In this document: piece by piece, positions 10,721-23,400 of the stretch
Position numbering within the stretch: position 1 is the first letter of the stretch
Layout of the letters: the number at the start of each line of letters is the position of its first letter
Assembly: GCA_025738555.1 (NCBI GenBank)
Contig: JAOVFP010000012.1
Location: 4,154,001-4,218,000 of the forward strand
Length of the DNA stretch: 64,000 nucleotides
DNA from: Cyathus striatus
Taxonomy: Eukaryota; Basidiomycota; Agaricomycetes; Agaricales; Nidulariaceae
Direction: 5' to 3'
Notes under the pieces: model-generated
Told to the model about the DNA's origin: nothing
The model's database searches: none
The model's input: the letters and a program-made list of their open reading frames with translations, nothing else
Program-made: the position numbers and the translations under genes

Positions 10721-12090
10721 TGAGTGAGAAGGCATAGTTGAGTGATGAGCTTACTTGGGTTGAAGTTAGTTAACAGGTTGTTGGTGCTAATGATGCTTCT
10801 GAGGCATATGTTTCTTTTCTTTATGCTCTGCAAGGCTGATTGGTTTGTAGGTCTATTGTTAAGCATATCAAGGTGATTTGTGAGTTCCCCAATGAGACCA
10901 AGATGAGCAGGATCATTTTTAATATATTCTTGCAACACTCAATGATTACTTATAATCACTATTAGATTTAGTAATTTTAGACAAATATGCCCTTGAAATA
11001 CTCAATGGTCACTTGTGATTTCTATTACATCTAGTAATAGTAGATGAATGAGACATAAATGAGAGGTACATGAGTACATACCTGTACTCATCATAACTTA
11101 GTAAGTAGTCAGTGCAATGTTTAATAGTAAAACCTATGTAGTGATATAAGACTACATCTGTATTAGGAAAGTGGTCATACTACACCATATTGTCAAAATT
11201 ATGAATATGTAGTTCAGTTAGACTACAATTTTAAATTGTAATATGAAATGTAGTCTATAGTATGTAAACTGAATATTCTATGATTGATGGGATGTGCTAT
11301 ATGCAAACAAGTGTAATAAATGTGGGATATTTGTCTTGTAGGTTTAAAAATAACAAATGTATCAGCACTTGATACAAGTATGATGGAACTATGTTTCTAT
11401 AATTTCAAAGATTTTCATTTTAATATTTCACATTTATTAGTGCATTATTCAACTTTATTTTATATAGCAAGATGTTGTTAAATATCTATTTATATTTGAA
11501 TAACACTAGTGTATTCTATGTTTCTAATAGTGAAGTAGAGAATTTACATTAATGAGGTAGAAGTAGCCTATGTAGACTGGATATATACTACAATTGATGG
11601 TATAAAATATATGCAGACAAGTGGGATAATAGTGTAATGATTACTTATTAATATTTGTCCTGAGCTTTCAGAAAACAACAGATAAGTCAGTATTTGAAAC
11701 CATAGTGCACTATTCACTGCCCCTTGCCACCATATATCACTCTCTAATACTTCAATAGCATTTATGTACTCTTATCACCCCCTCTTCAATAAAACAAAGT
11801 CAAAATTGAACTCATCAATCTACATTCTCCTGTCAAAAACAAGCTGCATGCCAAACTAGTAGTACTTGGTATCTCATTTTTTGGATTATAGTGTGGGAAT
11901 GAGTAGAGGTACATGTCTCCAGATACAATAGGTTTCTAAGGCAAAATATATTAACAGTGTGGAGGAAGTAGATGGTGCACTGGTATAACCCAGTAATATA
12001 CTTATAATTCGATTTAATTCATTTATTTGGTCTTTTATATTCTATTGGTTATTTCTACTTACACTAACAGTAAATACATTCTTTCTTATT
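10721..12090. other. AT-rich intergenic stretch, nothing recognised
   Basis: Low-complexity AT-rich sequence with many stops in all frames. Some short repeats are visible (GACATAAATGAG, ATATGCAGACAAGTG type). No gene, RNA or transposon terminus was found. Confidence 0.5.
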
Positions 12091-13315
12091 ATCTTATTTG
12101 GACATCATGAAGTGTTGCGCAAGCACACTCTTACTATTTCTTCCCTTTTCTCCTAAATGCATGGACTTAGAGGCGCGGTGCGGCTTCACCAAATATTGGG
12201 AAGCTGATGCCAAACAACACGTGACACGCGTATGCACTGTCGTGTCTCGCCTACACTACAACGCATTCTGCTTACTGCTTTTCTTTACTACTCTCTGCTT
12301 TCACTTCTCTCATGTTTCTAGGCCTTCTGCCCAGCTCCTCAAGGAATTTCTGAATGACGTTTGGATTCTCTGGGCAGTATGTGCCCCTCAGACGGCTTAA
12401 GGCACTAGGGTTTAGAGTCTACACCCACTCAAGACCCCTGTTTCTGCCTCAAGACACTCTTTTCACACTCAAGGCCGGTGTTCCGCACCACGAGATACGA
12501 TGGCTGGGTGTTTACCATCGGCGTACAACATGTCAATTGGTGGAAGGAGTAGGGAATTGGGTCGAGGCGTTGGGTTAATCTATATTCCGTTCGTCTTCCT
12601 TATTCAAATTTCTTATCGATCATTCATTTCCCCTTTTCTTTATTCTTTATTGTTACCCCCGTTTTCTACTACAATACATGGCTAGGCCTTTACTTCTCCT
12701 TTCCACTTCCGATATTCCAACCGCCAGTGTTTGACGACAGAGCACCCCGCCACTGACCATGTGTTGTTGAGCATGCAGCCTTGTCCACTGCACTGCTACT
12801 TTGGGGAGAGTAGTGGGTCGTGATCTCCAATGTCGTGCATTCAGTGGTAGCGTAAAGAGTGAGTTGCCAACATCGTGCATTGGTTCGAGGAGTGTTGGGA
12901 GTGGTAAGTATTCGTTGTCTTTCTTTTCACAAATATGGTCATTTTCCTTACCTTACCTCTTCTCTTTCCATTGTTATATTTCTTTCTCTGCTTTCTATTT
13001 CATATAGTTTCGCATACCTTTTTGTTTCCTGGGCAATGGCGACGAGAGAGCATGTGTGCGCTATCCTGTCTTCATTGCCACACATATATATATTCTAGGT
13101 TTTACCTAAGGAATCTTTACCTCCCTTTCTGGCTAACTTGTGTGCATGCATACTGAGTCTTCTGAGTTACCTGGTCGATTGGAAACGTCAACATCAAACT
13201 CATATCAAACAGCTAAGTTCTCATTGCCATCTTTAATTACTAACTACTTTGTTCTAGGATTATTGTAGTTATATCGTATAGTCAGGTGTGACGCCCGCCA
13301 CGCATCCTTGAGTTA
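12090..13315. other. G+C- and CpG-richer island of unknown origin
   Basis: Unlike its surroundings this stretch keeps CpG dinucleotides (AGGCGCGGTGCGGC, CACGTGACACGCG, GTGACGCCCGCCACGC). It has several overlapping 60-100 codon frames (for example 12098-12400 plus), none of which I recognise. It looks like a younger or less mutated insertion, but no terminal repeats or target duplication could be identified. Confidence 0.4.
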
Positions 13316-13321
13316 ATTCCT

Positions 13322-13490
13322 CCACAACAGTGTGAAGAGATGAATGGAAAGAAAGAGGAATAGACAGAGGTATGAAGAATGAATAAAAGGGAAAGATGAA
13401 GAACAAAGGGGGGGAAGGAAGAAGAGGGGAGGGAAATTGGAAATAAAGGAGCAAAGAGGCATGAATGAATGAAGGAAGTGAGGGGGAAAT
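13322..13490. repeat. Polypurine-rich tract
   Basis: About 170 bases are almost entirely A/G on the plus strand, including runs such as GGGGGGGAAGGAAGAAGAGG. The antisense frames through it (Ser/Pro/Phe-rich) are compositional artefacts. Confidence 0.7.
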
Positions 13491-13499
13491 GATGTGCAT

Positions 13500-16067
13500 C
13501 AAGTACTAGACTCTTGATCATACTTCCATTAATTTTATGCCACACACATAATGCCCAAGACTACAATTATTGCATTCCAAATATGCATTAGAGCCTTCAA
13601 GTGGAGTGGAATTGAAATGAAGGATTTTGCTCTATGATTTGACATAGACCTTGGTGACATAAGTCATAGCATACATTTTCATAATGAAGTACTTAGTTCT
13701 ATGAAAATTCTGTTGAGAGCAATGATACCAAGAACAAGGCCATCTAAATTGTTGATTGTCAAAATATCCTTTGCACTAGTGGATACTTCAAAGAGAAGAT
13801 GAGAGCAAGATGATATGAGAGAATATGACGATGAAGCAGCTTCAAGGTCTGGCCTTAAAAATGAGAAAGCTTGAGGTAGCATTGAGTAATGCAATAAGAA
13901 CAAGACTGATGTCAGAATTCTATTATCTCATATTGGAAATCTCCTACTATTGCCTCTGTTTACCACTCAGTGATACCCCTCTACCCTCTCTTAGAACAGT
14001 CTTGTAGTCCTGAAGTAAGTTTATAATGAACTCATAAGAAGTGGCTCTACATGTATCTTCAACTTCTTCTTTGTGTATAGACTAAACAAACATGCAGAAC
14101 CAGAGAAACTGAGAAGAATATTCATGTACACTCTTTCTGTCAAGAGTGATACCACTTGGAGCACAGGGATTGCTTATGCAATTTATGCACTATTGATGTG
14201 CTGTGCTCATTCAGTCAGCAGTCAGCAGAATGCTGCTTACTCTACTCTGCTGAGTAATTATTGAAAAGTTTGAACATATCTTGTATTTTAAGTAACTTAG
14301 CAAGCAGTCTTACAGCTCTCCTCAGTTAATTGCTAGCTATTGTGAGAGCTAAGACTATATTGCTTATAGGTTATAGGTTCCACCCCTGCCCCTATGAACA
14401 AAGAAAAGGTCTCCAGCATTAAGACAGCTACCAGCAGTATACTCTGCTATCTGCATGAATCTTATCCCATCTGATTCTCACTGCCATCTCCACCCAACTC
14501 AATATCAACCTCAATCTGTCATTGCACCTGGCAGCCACATTCAAGGGTAGATGTTCATGCATCCATACAGAGCCAAAAACAAAATACCCCAGACCCAGAC
14601 AGCTTATCCAAGATGAGCTATAGCACAGACACATCCAAGCAGTCTCTTGAACAGAATGACAACTACAGGATAGATGTGTGCCTATATCAGTCACAGAAAT
14701 AGTATTGTACAAGGGCATCTGCAATATAAACTGCCCTAGTAAATCCAAGAATGATAAGCAGTATTAAGCTTCATACCACAGTCTATGGTGTTTTGAACAT
14801 CCAGCTTAACCAACACAAGGAAAGAGTGTTTATAGCTGTGGTTGCCATGTTTTGTATGTCAGATTGCTGCAAGGAGGTTCTGTGAGACAGTGAGAATGGA
14901 AGAGGAAGGGGACATACATCATCTTTGTAAGACATTTGCATTAGATCTTTCATACATTGTATTAGGCTGTAGAAAAGTATACTCATTCTCTAGACATATC
15001 GGTTTTGTCTAAAGCAATAAGAGAAAAAGTGCACTTAGTGATATTGTTGTTGTTACAATCCTCCTCCAACTCAAACATATAAATCTTATGAAATATCTGA
15101 GTGTATATGAGATACTTTGTATATTATTAAATGCATCTGCTGGGATGTAGGGCTGCTTCTTGAGTATGAATCACATCCTCTTCTTTCTATGTAAAAGTTT
15201 CTGTGGGCATAGATGTAGCTGGTGTGAGTTATTTGAATTGGAAGGTTGAGTCAAAGGAGTGGTGAATGCAATTGGAAGTTATAAGCTGAGCTAAGAGGTA
15301 TATGAGCCAAAACAGAGAAGAAGCCAGGTGATCTGTCATTGCCAAATAATATCCAAACAAATACTTCAATAATCATTGTGCTATTTTAAGGTCAAATCAA
15401 GTGCTCATATACATATTTGATTAATTTGATTATTAAATTGTTGTTATCATAGCTAGTATTTAACACACATGAAAGAATCAACAGACACAGGTGTCACAAG
15501 AATAGGGCAGAGAATGTGAAAGAAACCTGATATATTACTATATGTCACTTTCTATGCTTCTGCTAATGTTAAGCTTTTTAAAGTTGAATGGCATTCAGAT
15601 GAAGACCATCTCTGTACTTGGCTCAAGTCCACACTATAAGCATGGTTGATCATGGTCACTATATACAGCAAACACAAGCACTATTTGTGGAAATGCTCAT
15701 TTGCTATCATCTCAATGTACATGATATCTCTCTTTCTCTCCTAATACTACCACCATGTCAACTTCTCCCACTCACTCATACACATTGCAAATACCAAACC
15801 ATTTCCTTCATGTTCTGCACTGCTTTTTCCATCATTATCACTCTACCTCATTCCTAATTCATTTTCTTTGTTCTCTTCATCCTACCTTCTTCTTTTTACC
15901 TATGAACACTCTTTTTGCATTCTCCTCTATTGTTCTTGTTGTTCTTCAATCTACCTCTTCTAACTATTCTCTACCATACTCCCTCTATTCTCCTATATCT
16001 CACTCTCAACTACTCATTACCAGTCCCCTTTATTCTGTCTCCTGTCACTTTTTTTATTAGTTGTTTT
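13500..16067. other. Gene-poor stretch; 3' part shared with 18190-18318
   Basis: No gene is recognised. The pyrimidine-rich final ~130 bp (about 15940-16067, TCTACCTCTTCTAACTATTC onward) is repeated almost exactly at 18190-18318. In both places it is followed directly by a solo LTR, so the two LTRs were probably copied together with this flank. Confidence 0.5.
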
Positions 16068-16295
16068 TGTTAGATATTCTGAGTTGCACAGCCTCTAGAT
16101 CAGACCTTGGTGGGACTATAGTAACCTTGGTAGAACTTTGGTAGATACCTCCAGTATATAAACACTCTTTATCTTGGTAGTTGTAACCAAGTTTCTTTCC
16201 ATTTGTATTTGTATTTATATCAGTGTCTGAGTCTTTGCTCTCTTATCATTCTTACATCTCTTAATCTACCCCCTTTCTATTTATTGCTTCTGACA
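16068..16295 (+). mobile_element. Solo LTR, shorter subtype
   Basis: It runs from TGTTAGATATTCTGAG to TTGCTTCTGACA. It lacks the CTGTCA repeat block of the longer LTRs and has GCCTCTAGATCAGACCTTGG instead, then AGTATATAAACACTC. No matching 5-bp flanks are seen. Confidence 0.8.
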
Positions 16296-16319
16296 GTCTC
16301 AAGCTCTTTACACTTAGCC

Positions 16320-16430
16320 AGGTGTTCTGTACAGATCCACACAGAATCCATGCAGAATCTGTGCAGAATCTGCACAGATTTTTTTTTTTTTGGCAGGGGT
16401 TTTTTTGGGTCTGTGCGGATTCTGCACATA
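16320..16430. repeat. Short repeats of the ATCCACACAGAAT / TGCGGATTCTGCAC type
   Basis: Closely spaced direct and inverted copies of GATCCACACAGAATCC, CTGTGCAGAATCTG and CTGTGCGGATTCTGCAC surround a T-run at 16379-16391. The same motif family recurs on the other side of the satellite (17410-17630). This resembles the subterminal repeat arrays of elements A-C. A sequence similar to the promoter-side terminus of those elements (AAGCTCTTTACACTTAGCC, 16301) stands just before it. Confidence 0.6.
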
Positions 16431-16495
16431 TTCTACAGAATCTTATTATACTTATTTCCTTATAAAAAATTAGAATAGAGAATTGTGTAATACTA

Positions 16496-17370
16496 AGCAT
16501 TAAGTGTGACACTCTGCATTAAGTGTGATACTCTGCATTAAGTGTGACACTAAGGGTTAAGCATGACATTAAGGGTTAAGCGTGACACTATGCATTGAGT
16601 GTGAAACTAAGTGTTTAGTGTGATACTAAGGGTTAAGCGAGACACTATGGATTGAGTGTGACACTGTGCATTGAGTGTGACCCTGTGCATTAAGTGTGAC
16701 ACTAAGCATAGAGTGTGACACTATGCATTAAGCGTGACACTAAGAGTTGAGTGTGACACCAAGGCTTGAGTGTGACGCTGTGCATTAAGCGTGACACTAT
16801 GCATTGAGTGTGACACTAAGGGTTGAGTGTGACACTATGCATTAAGCGTGATACTAAGGGTTAAGTGTGATACTAAGTGTTGAGTGTGACACTAAGGGTT
16901 AAGTGTGACACTAAGGGTTGAGTGTGACACTCTGCATTAAGCATGATACTATGCATTGAGTGTGACACTATGCATTAAGCATGACACTATACATTAAGTG
17001 TGACACTAAGTGTTGAGTGTGACCCTGTGCATTAAGTGTGACACTATGCATTAAGTGTGACACTCTGCATTAAGCATAACACTAAGGGTTTAGTGTGATA
17101 CTAAGTGTTGAGTGTGACACTCTGCATTAAGCATGACACTATGCATTGAGTGTGACACTATGCATTAAGCATGACACTATACATTAAGTGCGACACTAAG
17201 GGTTGAGTGCAACACTATGCATTAAGCATGAATCTATACATTACATTAAGTGTGATACTAAGTATTGAGTGTGACACTATACATTAAGTGTGACACTATG
17301 CATTGATTGTGATACTATACATTAAGCATGACACTATGCATTGAGCATGATACTATATGTTGAGCATATC
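16496..17370. repeat. ~18-bp satellite array, roughly 45 units
   Basis: The core unit is GCATTAAGTGTGACACTA with variants GGGTTAAGTGTGACACTA and GCATTGAGTGTGACACTA. Interspersed variant types, rather than one variant per block, suggest expansion by unequal exchange. It is enclosed on both sides by the CACACAGAAT-type short repeats. Confidence 0.9.
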
Positions 17371-17409
17371 ACAGATTTTGTGTAGTGTCACACTTGACAC
17401 CTGTGACAA

Positions 17410-17640
17410 GGCAGCAATGCATAGATCCACACAGAATTCATGCAGAATATGTATGGAATCCATGTAGAATAATCACCTCTAATAATAGTAATAGCCACTA
17501 TATAAATTCTGTATGGTATCTATACAGGTCTGTACAGGTCTGTATGGATCTGCACGGAATCCGCATGGATCCATACAGAATTTTCAGATTCTGTGCGGAT
17601 TCCATATGGATCTGTGTGGATCCTGTATGGATTGGGTGAT
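17410..17640. repeat. Short repeats of the GGATCTGCACGGAATCC type
   Basis: Many direct and inverted copies of GGATCTGCACGGAATCC, GGATCCATACAGAAT and CAGGTCTGTACAGGTCTG. They form the distal counterpart of 16320-16430 and could be subterminal repeats of a non-autonomous element. Confidence 0.6.
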
Positions 17641-17968
17641 GATGGACATTGTTGAAGACAATAGTTAGGCATCTGCTTACACTGATATATGCAATTGATT
17701 AGCTCAGAGAAAATGTAAAAGGTCAGCATGATAAAACCAACTAATTATAAGTTAGTGTCAAATCTTTTTTCTGCTCATGAATACCAAATAATACAGTCTT
17801 AACATAATAGATAAAATTCAGAATAAATACAATGAAGTAGCAAAGTTATATAAATGCATTACAAATTTACTAGAGAAATTATAATATATGATTTTCCTGA
17901 ATAGGCAGTTTAAAGGACTGAAGGACAGATAAGAAGTAGAGCTGCAACATGAAAGTGATACAATTGAG

Positions 17969-18318
17969 TTGTTAGTGAAGATTTTAAACATGATGATGGC
18001 CTGTTGTAGAAGCATTGGAATATGTGGTAGAAGAGGCTTCATAAATAATAGGTATGGGAAATATAGTAGATAATGTATTAGAAAATGTGGTACAGAGATA
18101 TTTGGTGGGAGAAAAATAGGTGTGGGAAAATATTGTAGAAGAAACATAAGAAGATGTGATAGAGAGATAGTATGATATTAATACTAAAGGGTGCCTTCAA
18201 TCTACCTCTTCTAACTATTCTCTACCATACTCTGTCTATTCTCCTATATCTCACTCTCAACTTCTCATTACCAGTCCCTATTATTCTGTCTCCTGTCACT
18301 TTTTTTATTAGTTGTTTT
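17969..18318 (+). mobile_element. Captured 3'-end fragment of element B plus LTR flank
   Basis: 17969-18190 matches 36100-36320 (the end of the element B gene and its 3' region, GATTTTAAACATGATGATGG onward) with few changes. 18190-18318 matches 15940-16067. Together with the LTR at 18319-18546 this block lies between two copies of ATACAATTGAG (17958-17968 and 18547-18557), and the left inverted-repeat arm lacks the block. Confidence 0.7.
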
Positions 18319-18546
18319 TGTTAGATATTCTGAGTTGCACAGCCTCTAGATCAGACCTTGGTGGGACTATAGTAACCTTGGTAGGACTTTGGTAGATACC
18401 TCCAGTATATAAACACTCTGTATCTTAGTAGTTGTAAACAAGTTTATTTCCATTTGTATTTGTATTTGTATCAGTGTCTGAGTTTTTGCCCTCTTATCAT
18501 TCTCACATCTCTCAATCTACTCCCTTTCTATTTGTTGCTTCTGACA
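18319..18546 (+). mobile_element. Solo LTR, shorter subtype
   Basis: Close copy of 16068-16295 (TGTTAGATATTCTGAG to TTGCTTCTGACA). It is immediately followed by the second copy of ATACAATTGAG and forms the 3' end of the composite insertion. Confidence 0.8.
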
Positions 18547-19735
18547 ATACAATTGAGATATAATAAGTATAAACAAAGTAGAAGGTTAAAAGATTTCCTG
18601 TTTACAAGAGTAGTGTTAGCAACAGACAAGCTAAACACTCAAAGTCAAACTCAAACACTTGAATGGGAAAAGAATAATGAATCTTATTGCTTGTCTGGAA
18701 TAAACTAGAACAAGAATATCGAACTACTAACTAGAAAGACCGTATTTATAGAAAAGAACCATGAAGTAATCGCATGTACATTAGCCTACACTACAATGCA
18801 TGTTACTGTGCTTCTACATTAAGAACTCATGTAATACGTATGGCCGAACTGCATAACTGTACCCACAGTTATGATGTGTAATGTATGTTGATACACATGG
18901 TGTCCGCATTGTAGGTCATGTGACTAGTCACATGATATAGATAAGATAGTGATTAGATAAAAGATTAGATAAGTGATGAAATCCTAACAAGTAGCAGTAT
19001 TGAGTGGGGCTTAGAGTGAGCTGGAAGTAATTACCAGAATTAATATTTACCAGTCAATTATGAGTGGAAAGAACTTGTATTTAACTATCAACTAGTATGT
19101 ATGCATATCAACCTTTATCACTTTGTAACATCTGCACATTAATGTATATCAACATAAATATCAACATACATTAAAAGTTTGTATTTCTCAAAAGTTCTCA
19201 TCAGAACATGCTGGTCTAGCATGCCAGAATGTAGCTGCACTTGTTGAACTGTCCCACATCAACAACTATTCCCTCTCTTGACCTCAGCCTTTTTCCTTGC
19301 CCAAGCGTGCCTCTATCAGTTGTAGCACTCCCTCCTGCTTACAGATCTGGAGCATTCTGTTATTATTGAACTGGATCTGATATTCAAAGCCATCTGCAAA
19401 ATCTCACATTCTTTGTATGTATTTCTTTATTGTCTTCACAAATGTTTTTTGATTACCACTGTGCCCAGTATCAATTAGCTTATCATCATCATCTGAATTG
19501 ACATATATATCAGTGTTGCTCTCCACCTTGGCCACCACTATTTCAGCTTTGACTAGCAGTCAGAAAGTCTAGTCTGGCTTTAGCATAGAATGAACCTAAA
19601 ATAGAGCAGTTTGTTACCACTTCACCCCAAGAAAAAAAACAGCTGAAACATGATGTACTGCTTGGCTAATATGATGCATGTGAATATATGTGACTAATGT
19701 GACATGCAGGAAAAGCATGAAGCACAGGAATATGT

Positions 19736-19975
19736 TGTCAGAAGTAACAAGGATAGAAAGAGGTTGTTGAGAGAATAGAGGAGGATAAGAGTGTAAAGCT
19801 CAAACACAAACAGTAACACAGACATAAGATGGGGAGAAAACTTGTTGACAACTACAACAATACAGAGTGTTTATATACTAGAGTGATCTACCAAAGTTCT
19901 ACTAAAGTCCTACCAAAATTACCATAGTCCCACCAAGGTCTTATCTAGAGGCTGTGCAACTCAGAATATCTAACA
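19736..19975 (-). mobile_element. Solo LTR with 5-bp duplication TATGT
   Basis: On the minus strand it runs from TGTTAGATATTCTGAG to TTACTTCTGACA. TATGT lies at 19731-19735 and 19976-19980. The left inverted-repeat arm (about 7995-8010) carries the same flanks joined with one TATGT and no LTR, so the insertion postdates the older inverted duplication. Confidence 0.9.
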
Positions 19976-20035
19976 TATGTGCGATAGATATGACACATAG
20001 GAAGTATGTCAGTACTTTGCACTCCCCCCCTTCAC

Positions 20036-20330
20036 CATGAATTCATATGAATTTCACATGAACTTCACATGAATGTCACCAATTTAGGGTATATATTTCA
20101 CATGAATTTCACATGAATTTCACCTCCACATACAATATTCCAAAACCATCAAATTTAGGTGAAAAATAGGTGAAGGTAAGGTGAAGGTGAGGTGAAAGTT
20201 AGGTGAAATTCACATGAATATTAGATGAATTATAGGTTATTTAGTACTGATAAAAACAAGTGATATTCACGTGAATTTCACATGAATATTAGATGAATTA
20301 TAGGCTATTTAGTACTGATAAAAATAAGTG
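20036..20330. repeat. Element A subterminal TTCACATGAA repeats (gene 3' side)
   Basis: Repeated TTCACATGAATTTCACATGA and GGTGAAGGTGAGGTGAA motifs immediately inside the terminus. The core TTCATGTGAA is close to palindromic. By analogy with other DNA transposons these could be transposase-binding sites (inference). Confidence 0.8.
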
Positions 20331-20409
20331 CAATTAACATATTTATTATCTTCTGATACCTATTTTGAATAAAAATGAAGCTCATTTAAAATATATGATA
20401 AATTATAGT

Positions 20410-23400
20410 GAAACAGAACTAATCATTTAAGGCTTTATACAAAAAAATCTACAACTTACAATTTGTAATCTACATATACTCTTCCTTGTCATCAAATAAA
20501 TCACTACTCAACCACATGGAGCACAAATTGTCTCTACACAGTAATAACAGTTTGGAGAAAAGTATGTTTTGTGAGTATTAAAATCATCACTATTTTGTTC
20601 TTCATCATGTGGTTGATGAGTGTGATTTATTCTAGGTAGCCAAGACAAATTCTCATTGCAATGTTGTAATGCTCATCTTAGTCCAGAAAGACCTGCTGAG
20701 CTATAATTTAAATAGTGTTTATTCCACATTTCTTGATGAATTTCACATGCTTCAGTACCATGAACTTTCGGTCGTTAGCAGAACAACCTTCCATTGCACA
20801 GTGAACTGGTCCCATTACAACACCATCAATAACAATTATTTTTACTGGAGAAGCTATTTCAGATGATATATTATTGTTTATATTCTCCATAGTATCTGCA
20901 GTTGCTTTATATGGTTGAGTACATTCCACACAACTGTGGTTTGAAGCCAGATTTATTTTTCCACTCTCTCCAAGATATTCATATGCTTTGATAGTAATAT
21001 CTTTAGTGGATAGACCATCTTGAACTACAAATTGCTTATTAGATGCTGTGCTCACAGTACGAATTGACTCTTCAATAAATGCATCCCAAACTTGTCAGCA
21101 GCTTAATTCTTTATTGTCACCATAGCTATTTGTCCAGAATTCTGCATAAGCTGCAGTAGATGCATGAAAGCTATATGTAGCATTCATGATTGCTTTTGAG
21201 AATACATGATCTACCCATAAATGTGTTCCAATTTTAATATAGTAAGCATTATTCAAATATTCTGTCTGGGGCTCTTGACCAATAATATCAATATGCTTAT
21301 TATCTGCATAGTAAATTGTATTACAATTTGAACAATGACCAGTTAATATATATGCATTGTAATACAATTTTGTTCCTTCAATTAAAGTAACTTTGGGAAT
21401 ATCAGAATATTTTGAGTTTTGTCTTAATGAATGACCTTCACAAGATGGTGTAGCACATCTCATAAATGTTGGACATATAAGACATACAGGAGTAATTTTA
21501 TTCTCTGAAATAGAACCAAGTTCCTGAGTAAATTGACCATCATCATAAGGATGCAGTCTCAAAAACTTTGCAAATTTATTCAGCTTAATTGCAATTTCTG
21601 AAATTATTTCATTCTCATCAACTGTGGTTGGAAGCTGATTTTCTGAAAATAAATGCTTTGTTTTATCACCAAGAACAGTTTGAACTGTAGTTACTAAAAC
21701 ATTTATCCAACCTGAAATTTGAGTTCTTCTTCAGTCATTTCCTTCACGATACTGCTGTCTAGCATGCAGATTTAACAACTCAATATTTTTTGTTAATGTA
21801 AATAGCAGAAATAAAACAGTTGATAAGCTTATTTTTGAACCAAATATTTCTTGAATGAATGAGCTAAATTTGGCAAACTTCAGCATAGGAAATTCTTGTT
21901 CAGGTCCAATGTTATAAGCCATAGGTAAATATGCAAGTCCAATCAACCAATAATAGTGAACTAATATTGCATAAAAGATTTGAAGCAGCCATACACAGAT
22001 ACAAAAGAAACTAAAAGTACATTGAATACAAACTTAACTGTAAAAATTGCTATCTTTCAAGAATTTACTTACTTATTCTTTATGCCAGATCCTTTCTTAC
22101 TCTTTCCTCCATCTGCTTTCTGCTTCCCCTTTCCAGCACTAATACTTTTCTTCTTTTTAACCCAATTTTCCACGTCTACCCTAGTAAATCCTGCTGTCTT
22201 CTCCAGGCCCCATAGCTCACAAGTTTCTTTATTATCAGGTGGATCTGCACTACTCAACCACTCCTCCATATCAGAGTAGTTAGATATGGGTTTAAGAGCT
22301 TTATCCCAATAATGCCAGGTAGTTCCAGCAGCTCCAAACATTTTATGCAAGTCTTTCATGATTGGCTTATCCATATCAGATGGCCACATTTCTGGCTTTG
22401 TATCTACCATGTGTTTGACTTGCTGTATCTCCCGGTAGATTTTCCATGCCATCTGAATGGACCAGTTCTTATGTCCAAGGAGAGACTTATCCACTTTATA
22501 AATGGACACAATAAGCTCTTGCTTCTTCCTAAGTCCATCAGGTAGATCAAGATTATTCTCAGTAGCAGCAGAGGCAGAAGCAGAGACATTTTCACTGCTC
22601 TTAGAGGTAGTTGATGCTCCAAAAGAACTACCCACACTTCTTGCTAAGTGGAAGCCTACAGGTTCTTTCACAGAAATCTAAGAAATCATGAGAAATTAGA
22701 TATTAATATAAGTAAAATGACATTACAGCAGCAAGATATAAAACCATATCATTCACTCTAGAAGTCCACTTAATGGTGTCAGTACTTTCAATGTCATTGA
22801 AGCGTCCAAATATAATCCAAGTTTCACACTCAATATCAAAATTCATAATAAGCCTATTTTGAACTATTTAATGTTAGTTAATTAATAAAAATATTAAGTC
22901 AAAGTAAATCTTACATTTAATAATAGGCATTCTTTTTGAAACTGAGTTCAATACTGATTTAAGACAATCATTCACCAAAGTTGGTACAGCTTGAGGAGGT
23001 GTCTCAGTATTTAATAAGGTTGGGTTGAACTTAGGAGATTCATCAGAGATGGTGATGTAGACAAACCCCTGGATGTCTATAACCATAGGTGAACTTTCAT
23101 TGATATCATCAGCAAATCTGAAATTATTTCCCTGAGCCTGCCCCCGAAATATGCCTCCTACAATTTTTTTCAGAAATTCCATTATCAAGACAAAAATAAA
23201 GAGAAATACCAATAGTTCTGGATGCACCTTTCAAATCTTCCTTTGTAGGTACAGCATCAGATACCAATGCAGAGTCTATAAACATTTTAGAAAAGGTACA
23301 AATAAAAATATGGCACATACCAATAATCATTGTATCCATATCTTCCTCCTCAATCTGAGTTAAGCTGTTGTTCTTATCAATAGTCATTTCTTCTCTTTCT

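Larger units (their letters stand above)
17820..20009. repeat. Older inverted repeat, right-side piece
   Basis: The reverse complement matches 7940-8790 and 9405-9670 of the left side with moderate divergence. It is interrupted by the insertion 17969-18546 and the solo LTR 19736-19975, and ends where element A begins. Relative to the left copy it lacks the counterpart of 8780-9400. Confidence 0.75.

Noticed and set aside
13269..13545. Pro/Phe/Ser-rich minus-strand frames
   Set aside because: Produced by the polypurine tract read in antisense.
15618..16060. Two overlapping Ser/Phe/Leu-rich frames
   Set aside because: They cross a pyrimidine-rich stretch, and the end of it is duplicated with an LTR at 18190-18318. 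No protein similarity is evident.
16496..17370. CRISPR-like or telomeric array
   Set aside because: Units are contiguous ~18-mers without unique spacers, so this is not CRISPR. GGGTTAAG variants recall telomere repeats but are interspersed within longer units and lie internally.
22312..22637. Additional frames on both strands within the element A exon
   Set aside because: Shadows of the 22671-22069 minus exon, which aligns with elements B and C. The alternatives do not.
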